Shown: positions 8,922-18,241 of the stretch, one piece after another
Layout of the letters: each line of letters opens with the position of its first letter
How positions within the stretch are numbered: the stretch's first letter is position 1
NCBI RefSeq assembly: GCF_009765215.1
Contig: NZ_VLNV01000004.1
Span: 124,001 to 188,000 of the forward strand
Direction: 5' to 3'
From: Lysobacter prati
GTDB taxonomy: Bacteria; Pseudomonadota; Gammaproteobacteria; Xanthomonadales; Xanthomonadaceae
Length of the DNA: 64,000 nt
Notes under the pieces: model-generated
The model's database searches: none
The model's input: only the letters and a program-made list of their open reading frames with translations
Told to the model about the DNA's origin: nothing
Translations under genes and position numbers: made by a program

Positions 8922-10253
8922 TCAATGGGGTTGAGTGCAGCGGTTCTCCGGAGCGGCGCAGACCAGCCGTCCCTGGGCGATTACTGCCTCGACCCGGCGC
9001 AAAACCTCGACGTCCGTCAGCGGGTCGCCCGGGACGGCGATCAGGTCGGCCGACTTGCCCGCGGCGATCGATCCGAACTGCGAATCGCGGCCCAGCGACT
9101 TGGCCGCGCTGATCGTGGCCGCGCTGATGGCCTGCATCGGCGTCTGCCCATTGCGCACCATGTAGGCGAACTGGCGGGCGTTCTGGCCGTGCGGGTAGAC
9201 GCCGCTGTCGGTGCCGAAGCCGATGCGCACGCCGGCCTTGACCGCCTTGGCGAAGCCGTCGCGCTGGGTCTGCGTGGTCTCGTTGTTCTTGCGCAGGATT
9301 TCCTCGGGCCAGCCGTCGCGGCGGCCGATCTCCTCGATGTAGTCGCCGTTGTAGACATCGGCGACCAGCCAGGTGCCGTGCTTCTTCATCAGCGCGATGC
9401 CTTCGTCGTCGAGGTAGGAGCCGTGCTCGATCGAGCGCACGCCGGCGCGGACCGCGCGCTTGATGCCCTCGGCGCCGTGGGCGTGGGCGACGACGAAACT
9501 GCCGTGCAGCGCCGCCTCTTCGACGGCAGCGCGGATCTCGGCCTCGCTGTACTCCGGCGCGCCCGGTTCGGTGCCGGCGGCGAGTACCGCGCCGGTGGCG
9601 ATCAGCTTGATGAAGTCGGCGCCGCCGGCGAGGAGCTCGCGCACGCGCTGGCGGATCTCCGCCTCGGAGTTGGCGACACCGCGACGCATGTCCGCCGGAA
9701 CCTGCACGTCCGGCGCCAGCCCGGTGACTTCGCCACCGCCGCCGCTGACGGTGACGTAGGCGCCGGCCACGAACATGCGCGGGCCTTCGACCAGGCCCTC
9801 GTTGATGGCGTTGCGCAGTGCGACGTCGGTGAAGGCGCGGTAGGTGCCGACATCGCGCACGGTGGTGAAGCCGGCGCGCAGGGTGTCGCGGGCGTTGCGC
9901 ACGCCGACCAGGGCGTCGCGCGCGGAGGTGCTCATCAGCGGCGCGGCGACGTTGTCGGACTGGATGTCGCCGACCAGGTGAGTGTGCAGGTCGATAAGGC
10001 CCGGCAGCACCGTGTAACCCGACCAGTCGAGTACTCGCGCGTCGCCGGTGCTCGCGGCCGAATATGGCTCGACGCGGGTGATGCGCTCGCCTTCGATGCG
10101 GATCGCCTGGTCGTTGAGGACTCGACCTTGGTCGACGTCGACCAGGCGGCCGGCGCGCACGATGACGATGTTGTCAGGAGTTGCTGCGACGCTGGCGCCG
10201 GCCAATGTGAGCGCCAGGGCGGCGGCCAGCGCCTTGATCGGGAGGTGGGTCAT
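8922..10253 (-). CDS. secreted amidohydrolase (imidazolonepropionase/prolidase-like)
   Basis: A 443-residue metal-dependent hydrolase with a signal peptide (MTHLPIKALAAALALTLAG, cut near ASVAA). The binuclear site is visible in order: HTH (LIDLHTHLVGD) near 90, the carboxylated-lysine candidate in FIKLIATG near 210, histidines in VAHAHGAEG and SIEHGSY near 255-280, and the aspartate in GFGTDSGV near 350. This pattern belongs to the Xaa-Pro dipeptidase-like subtype of the amidohydrolase superfamily. The start could also be four codons upstream at 10265. With three exported neighbours it probably acts in the periplasm on peptides or cyclic amides. Confidence 0.85.
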   Translation of the reverse strand: MTHLPIKALAAALALTLAGASVAATPDNIVIVRAGRLVDVDQGRVLNDQAIRIEGERITRVEPYSAASTGDARVLDWSGYTVLPGLIDLHTHLVGDIQSDNVAAPLMSTSARDALVGVRNARDTLRAGFTTVRDVGTYRAFTDVALRNAINEGLVEGPRMFVAGAYVTVSGGGGEVTGLAPDVQVPADMRRGVANSEAEIRQRVRELLAGGADFIKLIATGAVLAAGTEPGAPEYSEAEIRAAVEEAALHGSFVVAHAHGAEGIKRAVRAGVRSIEHGSYLDDEGIALMKKHGTWLVADVYNGDYIEEIGRRDGWPEEILRKNNETTQTQRDGFAKAVKAGVRIGFGTDSGVYPHGQNARQFAYMVRNGQTPMQAISAATISAAKSLGRDSQFGSIAAGKSADLIAVPGDPLTDVEVLRRVEAVIAQGRLVCAAPENRCTQPH

Positions 10254-10284
10254 CGAGTCAGCCAATGAATAGGATTGATGGGTG

Positions 10285-11454
10285 TCACTTCGGCGCCTGG
10301 TAGCGGCCGTAGCGCTTGAGCAGTTTCACCAGCGGTGCGTGCGGTATGGCATTGGCATAGCGGCCGCCTTCGCCGCGCATGTCGCGGGCGGCAACCATTG
10401 CGTTGACGATGGCCTCCTCGGTCGCCTGCACCGTCGCCTCGAACAGACCGTCGACGTTGTCGTTGCCCAGGAACTCCGCCTGGTGCAGCGCGCCGGGCCC
10501 CGAGGCCGGAGCATTCGCCGTCGAGAAGGCGAGGAACAGATCGCCCGAACCGTTGCCGGCATAGCTGCCCATGCGCGCCAGGCCCATGCCGGCGCGCTTT
10601 GCGACGCGCTTGAGCTGATGCGGCAGCAGCGGCGCGTCGGTGGCCACCACAATCACGATCGAACCGGTGTCGCCGGTGATCGCGGCATCGGTATAGACGC
10701 GGTCGTCGCGCAGGAACTGGCCGACCGGCACGCCGGCGATGCGCAGCGGATCGCGCACGCCGTAGTTGGCCTGCACCAGCACGCCGACGGTGTAGTCGTG
10801 GCCATCGGTGCTGATGCGGCGCGACGCGGTGCCGATACCGCACTTGAACTCGTGGCAGATCATGCCGGTACCGCCGCCGACGTTGCCTTCGGCGACCTGG
10901 CCGTCGCGCGCGTCACGCAACGCCTGCGCGACGTGTTCGGGCTTCACGTGGAAGCCGTTGATGTCGTTGAGGTGGCCGTCCCAGGTTTCGGCGACGATCG
11001 GCAGCGACCACCAGTAGCCGCTGGCGTCGGCGCCACCGGCCTTCACCCGCTCGGCGATGACGGCATCGCGGACGACGCCGACGCTGTGGGTGTTGGTCAG
11101 CATCACCGGGCCTTCGACCTGCCCGGACTCGTCGATCCAGGCGGTGCCGGTCATCTCGCCGTTGCCGTTGAGCGCGAACCAGCCGCCGAACACTGGCGTG
11201 TCGAGGCTGGCCTTGCCGCGCGGCAGGATCGCGGTGACGCCGGTGCGCACCTTGTGGCCGTCGGCGAGGTCCTCGATCAGGGTGACCTGGCCCACGGTGA
11301 CACCGGCGACGTCGGTGATCGCATTGAGCGTGCCGGGCGTGCCTTCGAACGGGATGCCCAGGGCGCGGGCGCGTGGCTCGGCCGCGTGTGCGGTCGTGAC
11401 TGCAAGGAGTGCAAGCAATGCAGGTGCGAGCTTGCGGGAGCAGGGTCGATTCAC
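10285..11454 (-). CDS. P1 family (DmpA/BapA) N-terminal-nucleophile aminopeptidase
   Basis: A 389-residue protein with a signal peptide (LAPALLALLAVTTAHA) and the P1/S58 fold signature: GTPGTLNAITDVAGVTVGQ near 40-58, LTNTHSVGVV near 122, and the self-cleavage region ending GDTGSIVIVVATDAPLLPHQ. In the family the zymogen splits before a conserved Ser to give two chains, and members cut N-terminal D- or beta-amino acids. The GTG start at 11454 overlaps the stop of the S9 peptidase by four bases. Its place beside other exported hydrolases suggests breakdown of unusual peptides. The family call is firm; the substrate is inferred. Confidence 0.85.
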   Translation of the reverse strand: MNRPCSRKLAPALLALLAVTTAHAAEPRARALGIPFEGTPGTLNAITDVAGVTVGQVTLIEDLADGHKVRTGVTAILPRGKASLDTPVFGGWFALNGNGEMTGTAWIDESGQVEGPVMLTNTHSVGVVRDAVIAERVKAGGADASGYWWSLPIVAETWDGHLNDINGFHVKPEHVAQALRDARDGQVAEGNVGGGTGMICHEFKCGIGTASRRISTDGHDYTVGVLVQANYGVRDPLRIAGVPVGQFLRDDRVYTDAAITGDTGSIVIVVATDAPLLPHQLKRVAKRAGMGLARMGSYAGNGSGDLFLAFSTANAPASGPGALHQAEFLGNDNVDGLFEATVQATEEAIVNAMVAARDMRGEGGRYANAIPHAPLVKLLKRYGRYQAPK

Positions 11455-13514
11455 GGTGCATCCTTCAGATAGCGGTCGTACCACGCCAGGTTGCGGGTCA
11501 GGCGATCGCTGAGGTAGCTCGGAACGGTCAGCTGATGGTTCTGCCCGGGGTAGACGACCAGCTGCGTCGGCACGTTCTGCGCGCGCAGGGCCTGGTACAT
11601 CTGCTCGGCGCCGAGGCAAGGCACGTTGAAGTCGTCTTCGCCGCACTGGAACATCGTCGGCGTGGTGATCCGGTCGGCGTGCAGGAACGGATAGCTGGCG
11701 CGGTCGTACTGCTCGCGGTCCTTCCACGGCGTGCCGAGCTCGAGCGCGTACTCGCGCACGTACTGGTCGTGGCCGTACATCGCGTACATGTTCGACGCGC
11801 CGGCACCGCTGATGGCAGCCTTGAAGCGCGTGTCGCGGGCGATCACCGCATTGGTGAGGATGCCGCCGTAGCTCCAGCCGCCCAGGCCGAGGCGCTGCGG
11901 ATCGGCGATGCCCATGTCGACCACGTGCTCGACGCCGGCGACCACGTCCTTGACGTCGACATTGCCCCAGTCGGCATAGATCGCGCGGGCGAAATCGAAA
12001 CCGCGGCCTGAACTGCCGCGCGGGTTGATGGCCACCACCGCGTAGCCCTGCGCGGCGTACACCTGCCAGTCGGCCATGAACTCATGGCTGAACTGGTAGA
12101 CCGGACCGCCGTGGATGCGCAGGATCGTCGGGTAACGCTGGCCGGGCTGATACCCGACCGGCTTGACCAGCAGTCCCTCGACATCGATGCCGTCGACCTT
12201 GAAGGCGATCGGCTCGGCGGCGGCGAGCGTGCGCTGGCGCAGGAAGGCGTTGTGGTCGGTGAGCGCGCGCAGGCCCTGCGGCTCGACCGCCGATATTTCA
12301 TAGGGATGGGTGTCGTCGCCGCCGAGCACGACAACACGGTCGTTGCCCGACACCGCCAGGTCGTAATCGAAGCGGTTGCCGTGGGTGAGTTCGCTCATCT
12401 CGCCGCTGTCGGCGTCGACCTTCTCGACGCGGGTGACGCGGCTGCGCTCGACCAGCGCATAGAGATGACGGCCGTCCGCCGACCAGTGCGGCTTGGTCAC
12501 GCAGCGGTCGATCGGCGCGACCAGGCGCGCCTTCCCGCTGGCGACGTCGACCACGGCCAGCTGCCACGGTGCGTAGTAGATCCACTTGTCCTCGCCGCTT
12601 TGCAGGTAGGCGATGCGGCTGCTGTCCGGGCTCCAGGACGGTCGCGTTTCCCAGTACGGGTCGAGGTCGGAACCGGGGAAGGTGGTGAGCTGGCGCTCCT
12701 TCGCGCCGGCGCGCGGCTCGACCACGTAGATGTCGTAGTTGAGATGACGGTCCGGATCGACGCCGCGCTTGCTGACGTAGGCGATCAGCTTGCCGTCGGG
12801 CGACCAGGCGGGGAGCAGTTCGTCGTGGTCGCCGGAGGTGATCTTATCGGCGCGACCGCTGGCGATGTCGACGACGTACAGATGGGTGCGGTGCCCATCG
12901 AGGTAGCCGGTGCCGTCTTCCTTGAACTGGTAACGCGTGGTGACGATCGGTGGCGGGTTCTTCGGTTCCGGCGCGCCGGCGGGCCGTTCCGGATCGCGCA
13001 CGATGACTGCCACGCGCTTGCCGTCGGGCGCCCAGACGTAATCGTCGACACCGCTGGCGAAAGAGGTGACGCGGCGGGCGGCGCCCCCGGCGGCTGGCAT
13101 CAGCCAGACCTGGCTGATCTCCTCCTCTTCCTCGTCGTCACCACCCTCGCCTTCCTTGCCCGCTTCGGGCTTGCGCGGCGCCGGCGCGTCCGACAGGAAG
13201 GCGATCGATCTGCCATCGGGCGACCACAACGGCCGCGACTCGCTGTGCTTGGGCGTATTCGTCAGCTGCTTGCGGGCGTTGCCGTCATAGCCGATGCGCC
13301 ACAGGTCGGACTGGGTGAGGTCTTCAGCGCGGTTGACGATCGACACGCTGTAGACCAGGGCAGCGCCGTCGGCGGACAGGTCCGGTTCGGCGACATCGGC
13401 CAGCCGGTCGAGATCGGCGATGCCGAAGCGACCGGGCGGCGCCGGCGTTGCGGCCTGTACGGCCAGCGTGGTCGCGGCCAGGCACAGCACGATCCAGCGT
13501 CGTCGCATCAGCAT
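11451..13514 (-). CDS. S9 family prolyl-oligopeptidase-like serine peptidase
   Basis: A 687-residue protein: signal peptide (RRRWIVLCLAATTLAVQA), then a beta-propeller of TolB-like repeats (WSPDG, WAPDG, WSPDG and so on at ~95-340), then the alpha/beta-hydrolase domain. The nucleophile elbow is GGWSYGG near 545, and the catalytic His is probably in PGQNHQLT near 660. An acidic stretch (GGDDEEEEE) interrupts the propeller near 125. The order is that of dipeptidyl/acylaminoacyl peptidases. It is co-transcribed with the P1 peptidase downstream (overlap) and follows the TolB-CehA gene by three bases. It is presumably periplasmic and trims peptides. Confidence 0.88.
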   Translation of the reverse strand: MLMRRRWIVLCLAATTLAVQAATPAPPGRFGIADLDRLADVAEPDLSADGAALVYSVSIVNRAEDLTQSDLWRIGYDGNARKQLTNTPKHSESRPLWSPDGRSIAFLSDAPAPRKPEAGKEGEGGDDEEEEEISQVWLMPAAGGAARRVTSFASGVDDYVWAPDGKRVAVIVRDPERPAGAPEPKNPPPIVTTRYQFKEDGTGYLDGHRTHLYVVDIASGRADKITSGDHDELLPAWSPDGKLIAYVSKRGVDPDRHLNYDIYVVEPRAGAKERQLTTFPGSDLDPYWETRPSWSPDSSRIAYLQSGEDKWIYYAPWQLAVVDVASGKARLVAPIDRCVTKPHWSADGRHLYALVERSRVTRVEKVDADSGEMSELTHGNRFDYDLAVSGNDRVVVLGGDDTHPYEISAVEPQGLRALTDHNAFLRQRTLAAAEPIAFKVDGIDVEGLLVKPVGYQPGQRYPTILRIHGGPVYQFSHEFMADWQVYAAQGYAVVAINPRGSSGRGFDFARAIYADWGNVDVKDVVAGVEHVVDMGIADPQRLGLGGWSYGGILTNAVIARDTRFKAAISGAGASNMYAMYGHDQYVREYALELGTPWKDREQYDRASYPFLHADRITTPTMFQCGEDDFNVPCLGAEQMYQALRAQNVPTQLVVYPGQNHQLTVPSYLSDRLTRNLAWYDRYLKDAP

Positions 13515-13517
13515 CGA

Positions 13518-16028
13518 TCAGTGTCCCCCGGCCTTGCCCTGGTAGATGGCCTGCGCCGCGCGCAGGTAGTCGAGCGTCGCACGTTTTTCTTCGGCGTCGT
13601 TGTAGTCGTCGCGGGCGTCGGCGGCTTCGATCACGCGGCCGAGCCAGGCGGCGAAGTAGGCGGCGTCTTCGCGTGCCGGCGGCGCACCACCGGCGACGTC
13701 GAGCCAGACCGGATTGGTGGTCGCATACGGGTACAGATCCAGCACCTGCGGGTCGGCGCCGTCGTTCCAGGCGCGCAGCAGCAGCCAACCGCCCTGCCCC
13801 ACGTCCACCTCGCCGTCGCCATCGAAGCTGCGGCGGTCGCCGCCGAGGTCGAACTGCTTCACGACGCGGCCGTTATTCACCAGTTCCAGGTGATCGACCG
13901 CCACCGGCGAGCGCAGCGCGACCTTGTACTTGGTGCGACCCGGCGCGGACAACGCCAGCGTGTCGCCGGGCTTGCGATCGGATACCAGCAGTCCGAGCAG
14001 TGGACCGTTGCTGACAAAGCTGTGTCCCTGCTTCAGCGATGCCAGCATGTCATCGCCACCGCGCTGTTCGAGGAACACGCGGTTCATGCCCACCGGACCG
14101 CGCAACGAAGCGTAGTTGGCCATGGCATCGGTGCCGGCTCCGGCCGCAAGCCGGTAGCCGAGGTTGAGCAGCCGGTACCAGACCGCGGCAGTGGCCTTGT
14201 GATCGCTGAAGCCGACCACTTCGAGGTAATCGACCTTGCCGTTGGCAACGTCGGCCGGCAGCTGGTGGCTCAGCACCGGATCCTTGGCCGGATCGGGCAC
14301 GGTGTCGAACGGATGCACATAGCCGACCACGCCCTGCTGCGCATGCGCCAGGTCGGCGATGACGCCATTGTGCGGATACGGGCTGGCCATCGCGGTGTGG
14401 CGGTAGGCGGCGAAATCCGGCGTGAGGTAATGGTCTTTGAGGTTGAGCAGGCCCAGGTGGCCCCAGAAACTGGTGTGGAACTCCTGCGCGTTGTCGATGC
14501 GCACGGGGTCGGTGTCGACCGACTCGCCGAAACGGGCGATGTCGGGGATGCGCTGTTCCTTGTTGACGATCAGGTTCTCGACGACGTCGAGGTCCTCCGC
14601 ACGCGCCTGCAAGGCCAGGTGCGTGGGCGAGTTCAGGTAGTGACCGCCGTAGTTCATGTGCACGTGCAGGTCGGCACTTTGCCATTTGCCGAACGCGGCC
14701 GGCAGCGCCTGTGCCTGCAGATCGGCGCGCAGCGTCGTCGTGCTGCCCGCGGCCAGCTCGAGCCTGCGCGTCCACGGCAGGTGGGCGAAGCCGTGCTGCA
14801 CGGTGACCGACGTGCTGCCGGCCGGCACGTCCAGTACGCACGGCGAAGCGCAGTGGAAGTAGTGGCTCTCGGTCGCCTGCAGCGCACGGTCGAAGCCGTC
14901 GTCGGCATGCATCCAGGCATCGGCCGGCCCCTGTGCGCGGGTGTCGCTGCCCTGCACGCTCACGCGCGCGGGCACGTCACGGCCGCGACCGTCGCGGACC
15001 TGGATCTGCAGGCGTGCGGTCGGCGCCAGGGTGCGTCGCTGTTTCGCCACCACCGCCTGCGTCGCGCCGCCGATCACGTCCATCACTGACAAGGCGGTAT
15101 TGCCGTTCGCGTCCTGGCCGATGAAGGCGATGCGGCGACCATCGGGCGACCAGCGCGCGTTGCGGCGATCGCCTTCGCCGAAGGTCAGCGGCAACGGCGG
15201 TGCGCCGTCGAGCGTGGTCAGCCACAGCTGGTGCGTCTGGCGTCCGTGGTAGCCGGCGTACAGCAGGCGGCGGCCGTCGGGTGCCAGTTCCGGGCGCGCG
15301 CTCCAGCTGGTTTCCTCGCGCAGGATGCGAACCGGGGCACGGGTGTTGAGACTGACCGACCACAGGTCGCCGCTGCCCCAGGCGATTTCGGCGTTGCCGA
15401 CGAAGACGATGCGCTTGCCATCGGGCGACCACGACGGATTGATCGCGTGGTCGTACGCCGAGTAGTAATAGCGATCGAGCGTGCTCTTGCGTTCGCCCAG
15501 CAGCGGCCGCGCATCGTGCAGGCCACTGCCGTCGATTTCGGCCACGAACAGATTGAAATGCCCGGCGCCCTGCGTCGACACCCAGACGATGCGCTTGCCG
15601 TCGGGCGACAGGCGCGGCTCGACATTGACCGCACCGCCGCTGGTCAGCGCCTGCGTGCGTCCGCTAGCGAGGTCCAGCCGCCACAGCTCCATGCCGGCGC
15701 CGTCGTAACGGGTGAACACGACGCTGCGTCCGTCGCGGGCGACATCGGGCTGGTAGTCGTACGCGCCTTGCGCGTGGGTGAGCTCGACCGCTTCGGTCTC
15801 GCCGATGCGCTGGCGCCAGAGCGATCCGGCCATGCTGTACACCAGCGACTGGCCGTCGGGCAGGAAACTCGCCGACGACGGGCCTGTGGTCAGCTGCGGC
15901 AGGTAGAGCTCGCGCCAGTAGTAGCTGTGCGGCAGGTCGACCAGCTTGAGCACGGGCTCGCGCCCGGCCGCGGCGACAGTGCTCGCGGCCACTAACAGCA
16001 ACGCGGCGACTACAAGCGGACGGCGCAC
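13518..16028 (-). CDS. TolB-propeller / CehA-McbA type metallohydrolase fusion
   Basis: An 836-residue exported protein (signal RRPLVVAALLLVAASTVAAA). Residues ~50-400 carry repeated LSPDGKRIV/WSPDGRRIAF TolB-like propeller blades. Residues ~480-800 form a PHP-like CehA/McbA metallohydrolase domain with DLHVHMNYGGHY as the first metal motif, YVHPFDTV further on, and AGAGTDAM. GTG at 16028, five bases after the upstream stop, is the best start, because the reading frame upstream of it overlaps the aminotransferase. Members of the CehA group hydrolyse esters, carbamates or phosphoesters; the substrate here is unknown. Confidence 0.8.
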   Translation of the reverse strand: MRRPLVVAALLLVAASTVAAAGREPVLKLVDLPHSYYWRELYLPQLTTGPSSASFLPDGQSLVYSMAGSLWRQRIGETEAVELTHAQGAYDYQPDVARDGRSVVFTRYDGAGMELWRLDLASGRTQALTSGGAVNVEPRLSPDGKRIVWVSTQGAGHFNLFVAEIDGSGLHDARPLLGERKSTLDRYYYSAYDHAINPSWSPDGKRIVFVGNAEIAWGSGDLWSVSLNTRAPVRILREETSWSARPELAPDGRRLLYAGYHGRQTHQLWLTTLDGAPPLPLTFGEGDRRNARWSPDGRRIAFIGQDANGNTALSVMDVIGGATQAVVAKQRRTLAPTARLQIQVRDGRGRDVPARVSVQGSDTRAQGPADAWMHADDGFDRALQATESHYFHCASPCVLDVPAGSTSVTVQHGFAHLPWTRRLELAAGSTTTLRADLQAQALPAAFGKWQSADLHVHMNYGGHYLNSPTHLALQARAEDLDVVENLIVNKEQRIPDIARFGESVDTDPVRIDNAQEFHTSFWGHLGLLNLKDHYLTPDFAAYRHTAMASPYPHNGVIADLAHAQQGVVGYVHPFDTVPDPAKDPVLSHQLPADVANGKVDYLEVVGFSDHKATAAVWYRLLNLGYRLAAGAGTDAMANYASLRGPVGMNRVFLEQRGGDDMLASLKQGHSFVSNGPLLGLLVSDRKPGDTLALSAPGRTKYKVALRSPVAVDHLELVNNGRVVKQFDLGGDRRSFDGDGEVDVGQGGWLLLRAWNDGADPQVLDLYPYATTNPVWLDVAGGAPPAREDAAYFAAWLGRVIEAADARDDYNDAEEKRATLDYLRAAQAIYQGKAGGH

Positions 16029-16033
16029 CCGGC

Positions 16034-17365
16034 TCAGCCCCGCATCCCGGCCAGGGCTTCGTCGAGGCTGATCCTCAGCAACGCGATCGCCTCGTCGATT
16101 TCGGCGCGCTCCACGTTCAACGGCGGCATGAAGCGCACAGTGCTGGTACCGCACGACAGCAGCAACAGACCATTTTGGAACGCGCGGGTGATGACGGCAT
16201 CGCACAGCGCGCGCGCCGGCGTGCGCGCCGGATCGGACTCGACCAGTTCCATGCCGATCATCAGGCCGCGGCCGCGCACTTCGCCGATGCAGGCGTAGTC
16301 GCGCATCAGCTCGCGCAGTTTGGAGGTGAAGTAGCCACCGGCCTGCTCGGCGTTGTCGGCAAAGCCACCGGCGACCAGGTCGATAGTGGCGTTGGCCGCC
16401 GCGCAGGCGAGCGGATTGCCGCCGTAGGTGTTGCCGTGCGCGCCGCGCTTCCACTGCGACATCAGGCTGGCCGATGCGACCATCGCACCGATCGGCAAGC
16501 CCGAGCCCAGGCCCTTGGCCAGCGTCATGATGTCGGGCTTCACGCCCCAGTGCTGGCTGGCGAACAGGCGGCCGCTGCGGCCGATGCCCGACTGCACCTC
16601 GTCGAAGATCAGCAGGATGCCGTGCTCGTCGCACAGCTCGCGCAGCCCGGCCAGGAAGCTGTCGGGCGGAACGACGTAGCCACCCTCGCCCTGGATCGGT
16701 TCGACCAGGATGCCGGCCACTTCGGACGCCGGCACGCTGCGTTCGAACAGCATGCGGATGTAGTCGAGCACGGCCACGCCCTGGTCGGTGCCGGCGAACA
16801 GCGGCCGGTACGGGTTCGGGTACGGCACGTGGGTGACGCCCGGCATCGTGGCGAAGAAGCCCTTCTGCTGGGTGTACTTGCTGGAAGTGAAAGCCAGCGA
16901 CCCCATCGAGCGACCGTGGAAGCCGCCGAGGAAGCCGATGAAGCGCGGGCGGCCGGTGACGTAACGGGCCAGCTTGATCGCCGCTTCGACCGACTCGGTG
17001 CCGGACTGGCACAGGAAGCTCATCGCTTCCCCGCCTTTCATCGGAGCGATCTTCGCCAGACGCTCGCCGAGCCCGGTCATCTGCTCGTGCCAGTAGTCGC
17101 TGGAGATATGCAGGAACTGGTCGGCCGCGTCCTTCACCGCCTGCACCACCTGCGGGTGGGCGTGGCCGGTGCTGCACACGGCGATGCCGGCGGCGAAATC
17201 GAGGAAGCGGTTGCCATCGACGTCCCAGACCTGGGTGCCGCGCCCGTGCGACATCACGAACGGGTAATCGCGCGGGTACGACGGCGAGATCACCCGGGCG
17301 TCGCGCTCGATCATCGCGCGCGCCTTCGGTCCGGGCAGTTCGGTATGGATGTGGTCGTTGCGCAT
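16034..17365 (-). CDS. class III PLP aminotransferase (4-aminobutyrate/ornithine type)
   Basis: A 443-residue aminotransferase. It has SGTESVEAAIKLARY near 107-121 (phosphate loop), GGFHGRSMG near 130, the cofactor aspartate in IFDEVQSGIGR near 240, and the Schiff-base lysine in TLAKGLGSGLPIGA near 270-283. Length and motifs match GABA, beta-alanine or acetylornithine aminotransferases. It starts at ATG 17365 and is followed by the TolB-CehA gene. With the semialdehyde-type dehydrogenase and CoA transferase upstream it fits oxidation of an omega-amino acid to a dicarboxylate. The exact donor cannot be decided from sequence alone. Confidence 0.88.
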   Translation of the reverse strand: MRNDHIHTELPGPKARAMIERDARVISPSYPRDYPFVMSHGRGTQVWDVDGNRFLDFAAGIAVCSTGHAHPQVVQAVKDAADQFLHISSDYWHEQMTGLGERLAKIAPMKGGEAMSFLCQSGTESVEAAIKLARYVTGRPRFIGFLGGFHGRSMGSLAFTSSKYTQQKGFFATMPGVTHVPYPNPYRPLFAGTDQGVAVLDYIRMLFERSVPASEVAGILVEPIQGEGGYVVPPDSFLAGLRELCDEHGILLIFDEVQSGIGRSGRLFASQHWGVKPDIMTLAKGLGSGLPIGAMVASASLMSQWKRGAHGNTYGGNPLACAAANATIDLVAGGFADNAEQAGGYFTSKLRELMRDYACIGEVRGRGLMIGMELVESDPARTPARALCDAVITRAFQNGLLLLSCGTSTVRFMPPLNVERAEIDEAIALLRISLDEALAGMRG

Positions 17366-17437
17366 GGCGGGCTCTTGTAAATGTCGGGTTGTGGGCGGGG
17401 CTTCAGCCCCGGGGCCCGGTGTACATCAGTGCGGGAC

Positions 17438-18241
17438 CTACGCCCCTCCCACCAGTGACTTGGGCAACACCACCGGTTGCGAATGCGCCTCGCGCGTCCG
17501 CGCATGCAGCGCGCGCAGGATCGCCAGCTCCGACTCGCTCGGCGCGGCGATGGTCTCCACCGTCTCGGCCAGCAGCAGCGGCCAGGCCACTGCCGCGCGT
17601 GCTTCTTCGACGGTGGCGCCTGCGTAGAGCGCGCTCAGCCGCAGCTCGTCGCTGCGCGGGTGCGGGGTGAGGATGCCGAAGTCGGTGATCACCGCGCGCG
17701 GGCCGTCGCCGGTCGCGCCAGTCCGGGCGCGCGCGCCGTGGCCATCGAGATAGCCGGCGGAGGTGCGGAAATCCAGCTGCTCCACCAGGCTGCGCGGCGA
17801 CGCCTTGAGCATCACGAACGTCTGGCGCGCGTGCGCGGCAATCTCCGGTGCACCACCGCCGCCCGGCAGGCGCGTGGTCGGTGACTCGTACGGTCCGATC
17901 ACGGTGCTGTTGAGGTTGCCATAGCGGTCCACCTGGGCCGCGCCGAGGAAGCCGACGTCGACCCGCCCGGCCTGCAGGTAGTGACTGAACACTTCCGGCA
18001 GCGGCACCACGAACGACGCGGTCTGCGCCAGCTCGCCGTCGCCGATCGACAGCGGCAGCACGTCCGGACGGGTGCCGATCGTGCCGGACTCGTAGATCAG
18101 GACGATGTCGGGTGCATGGGTGAACCGCGCCAGGTTGCAGGCCGCGCTCGGCAGGCCGATGCCGACGAAGCAGACGCAGCGGTTCCACAGCATGCGAGCG
18201 GCCGCCACGGTCATCCATTCATCGCGGGTGGCGGCGCTCAT
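17438..18241 (-). CDS. CoA transferase subunit B (PcaJ/GctB-like)
   Basis: A 267-residue beta subunit of a family I CoA transferase. It contains CFVGIGLPSAACNLA near 28-42, LIYESGTIG near 50 (whose glutamate is the likely CoA-ester-forming residue), and GAAQVDRYGNLNST near 108. ATG 18241 overlaps the stop of subunit A (ATGA), so the subunits are made together. It is more like glutaconate/3-oxoadipate CoA transferases than the acetate type. With the PcaF-like thiolase and the PcaR-type regulator across the divergent promoter, a 3-oxoadipate or related dicarboxyl-CoA role is likely. Confidence 0.8.
   Translation of the reverse strand: MSAATRDEWMTVAAARMLWNRCVCFVGIGLPSAACNLARFTHAPDIVLIYESGTIGTRPDVLPLSIGDGELAQTASFVVPLPEVFSHYLQAGRVDVGFLGAAQVDRYGNLNSTVIGPYESPTTRLPGGGGAPEIAAHARQTFVMLKASPRSLVEQLDFRTSAGYLDGHGARARTGATGDGPRAVITDFGILTPHPRSDELRLSALYAGATVEEARAAVAWPLLLAETVETIAAPSESELAILRALHARTREAHSQPVVLPKSLVGGA

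Noticed and set aside
12084-15089. 1001-codon plus-strand open frame
   Set aside because: It is antisense to the S9 and TolB-CehA genes, whose motifs are clear. The composition (many His, Val, Arg, Gln) is that of a shadow frame.
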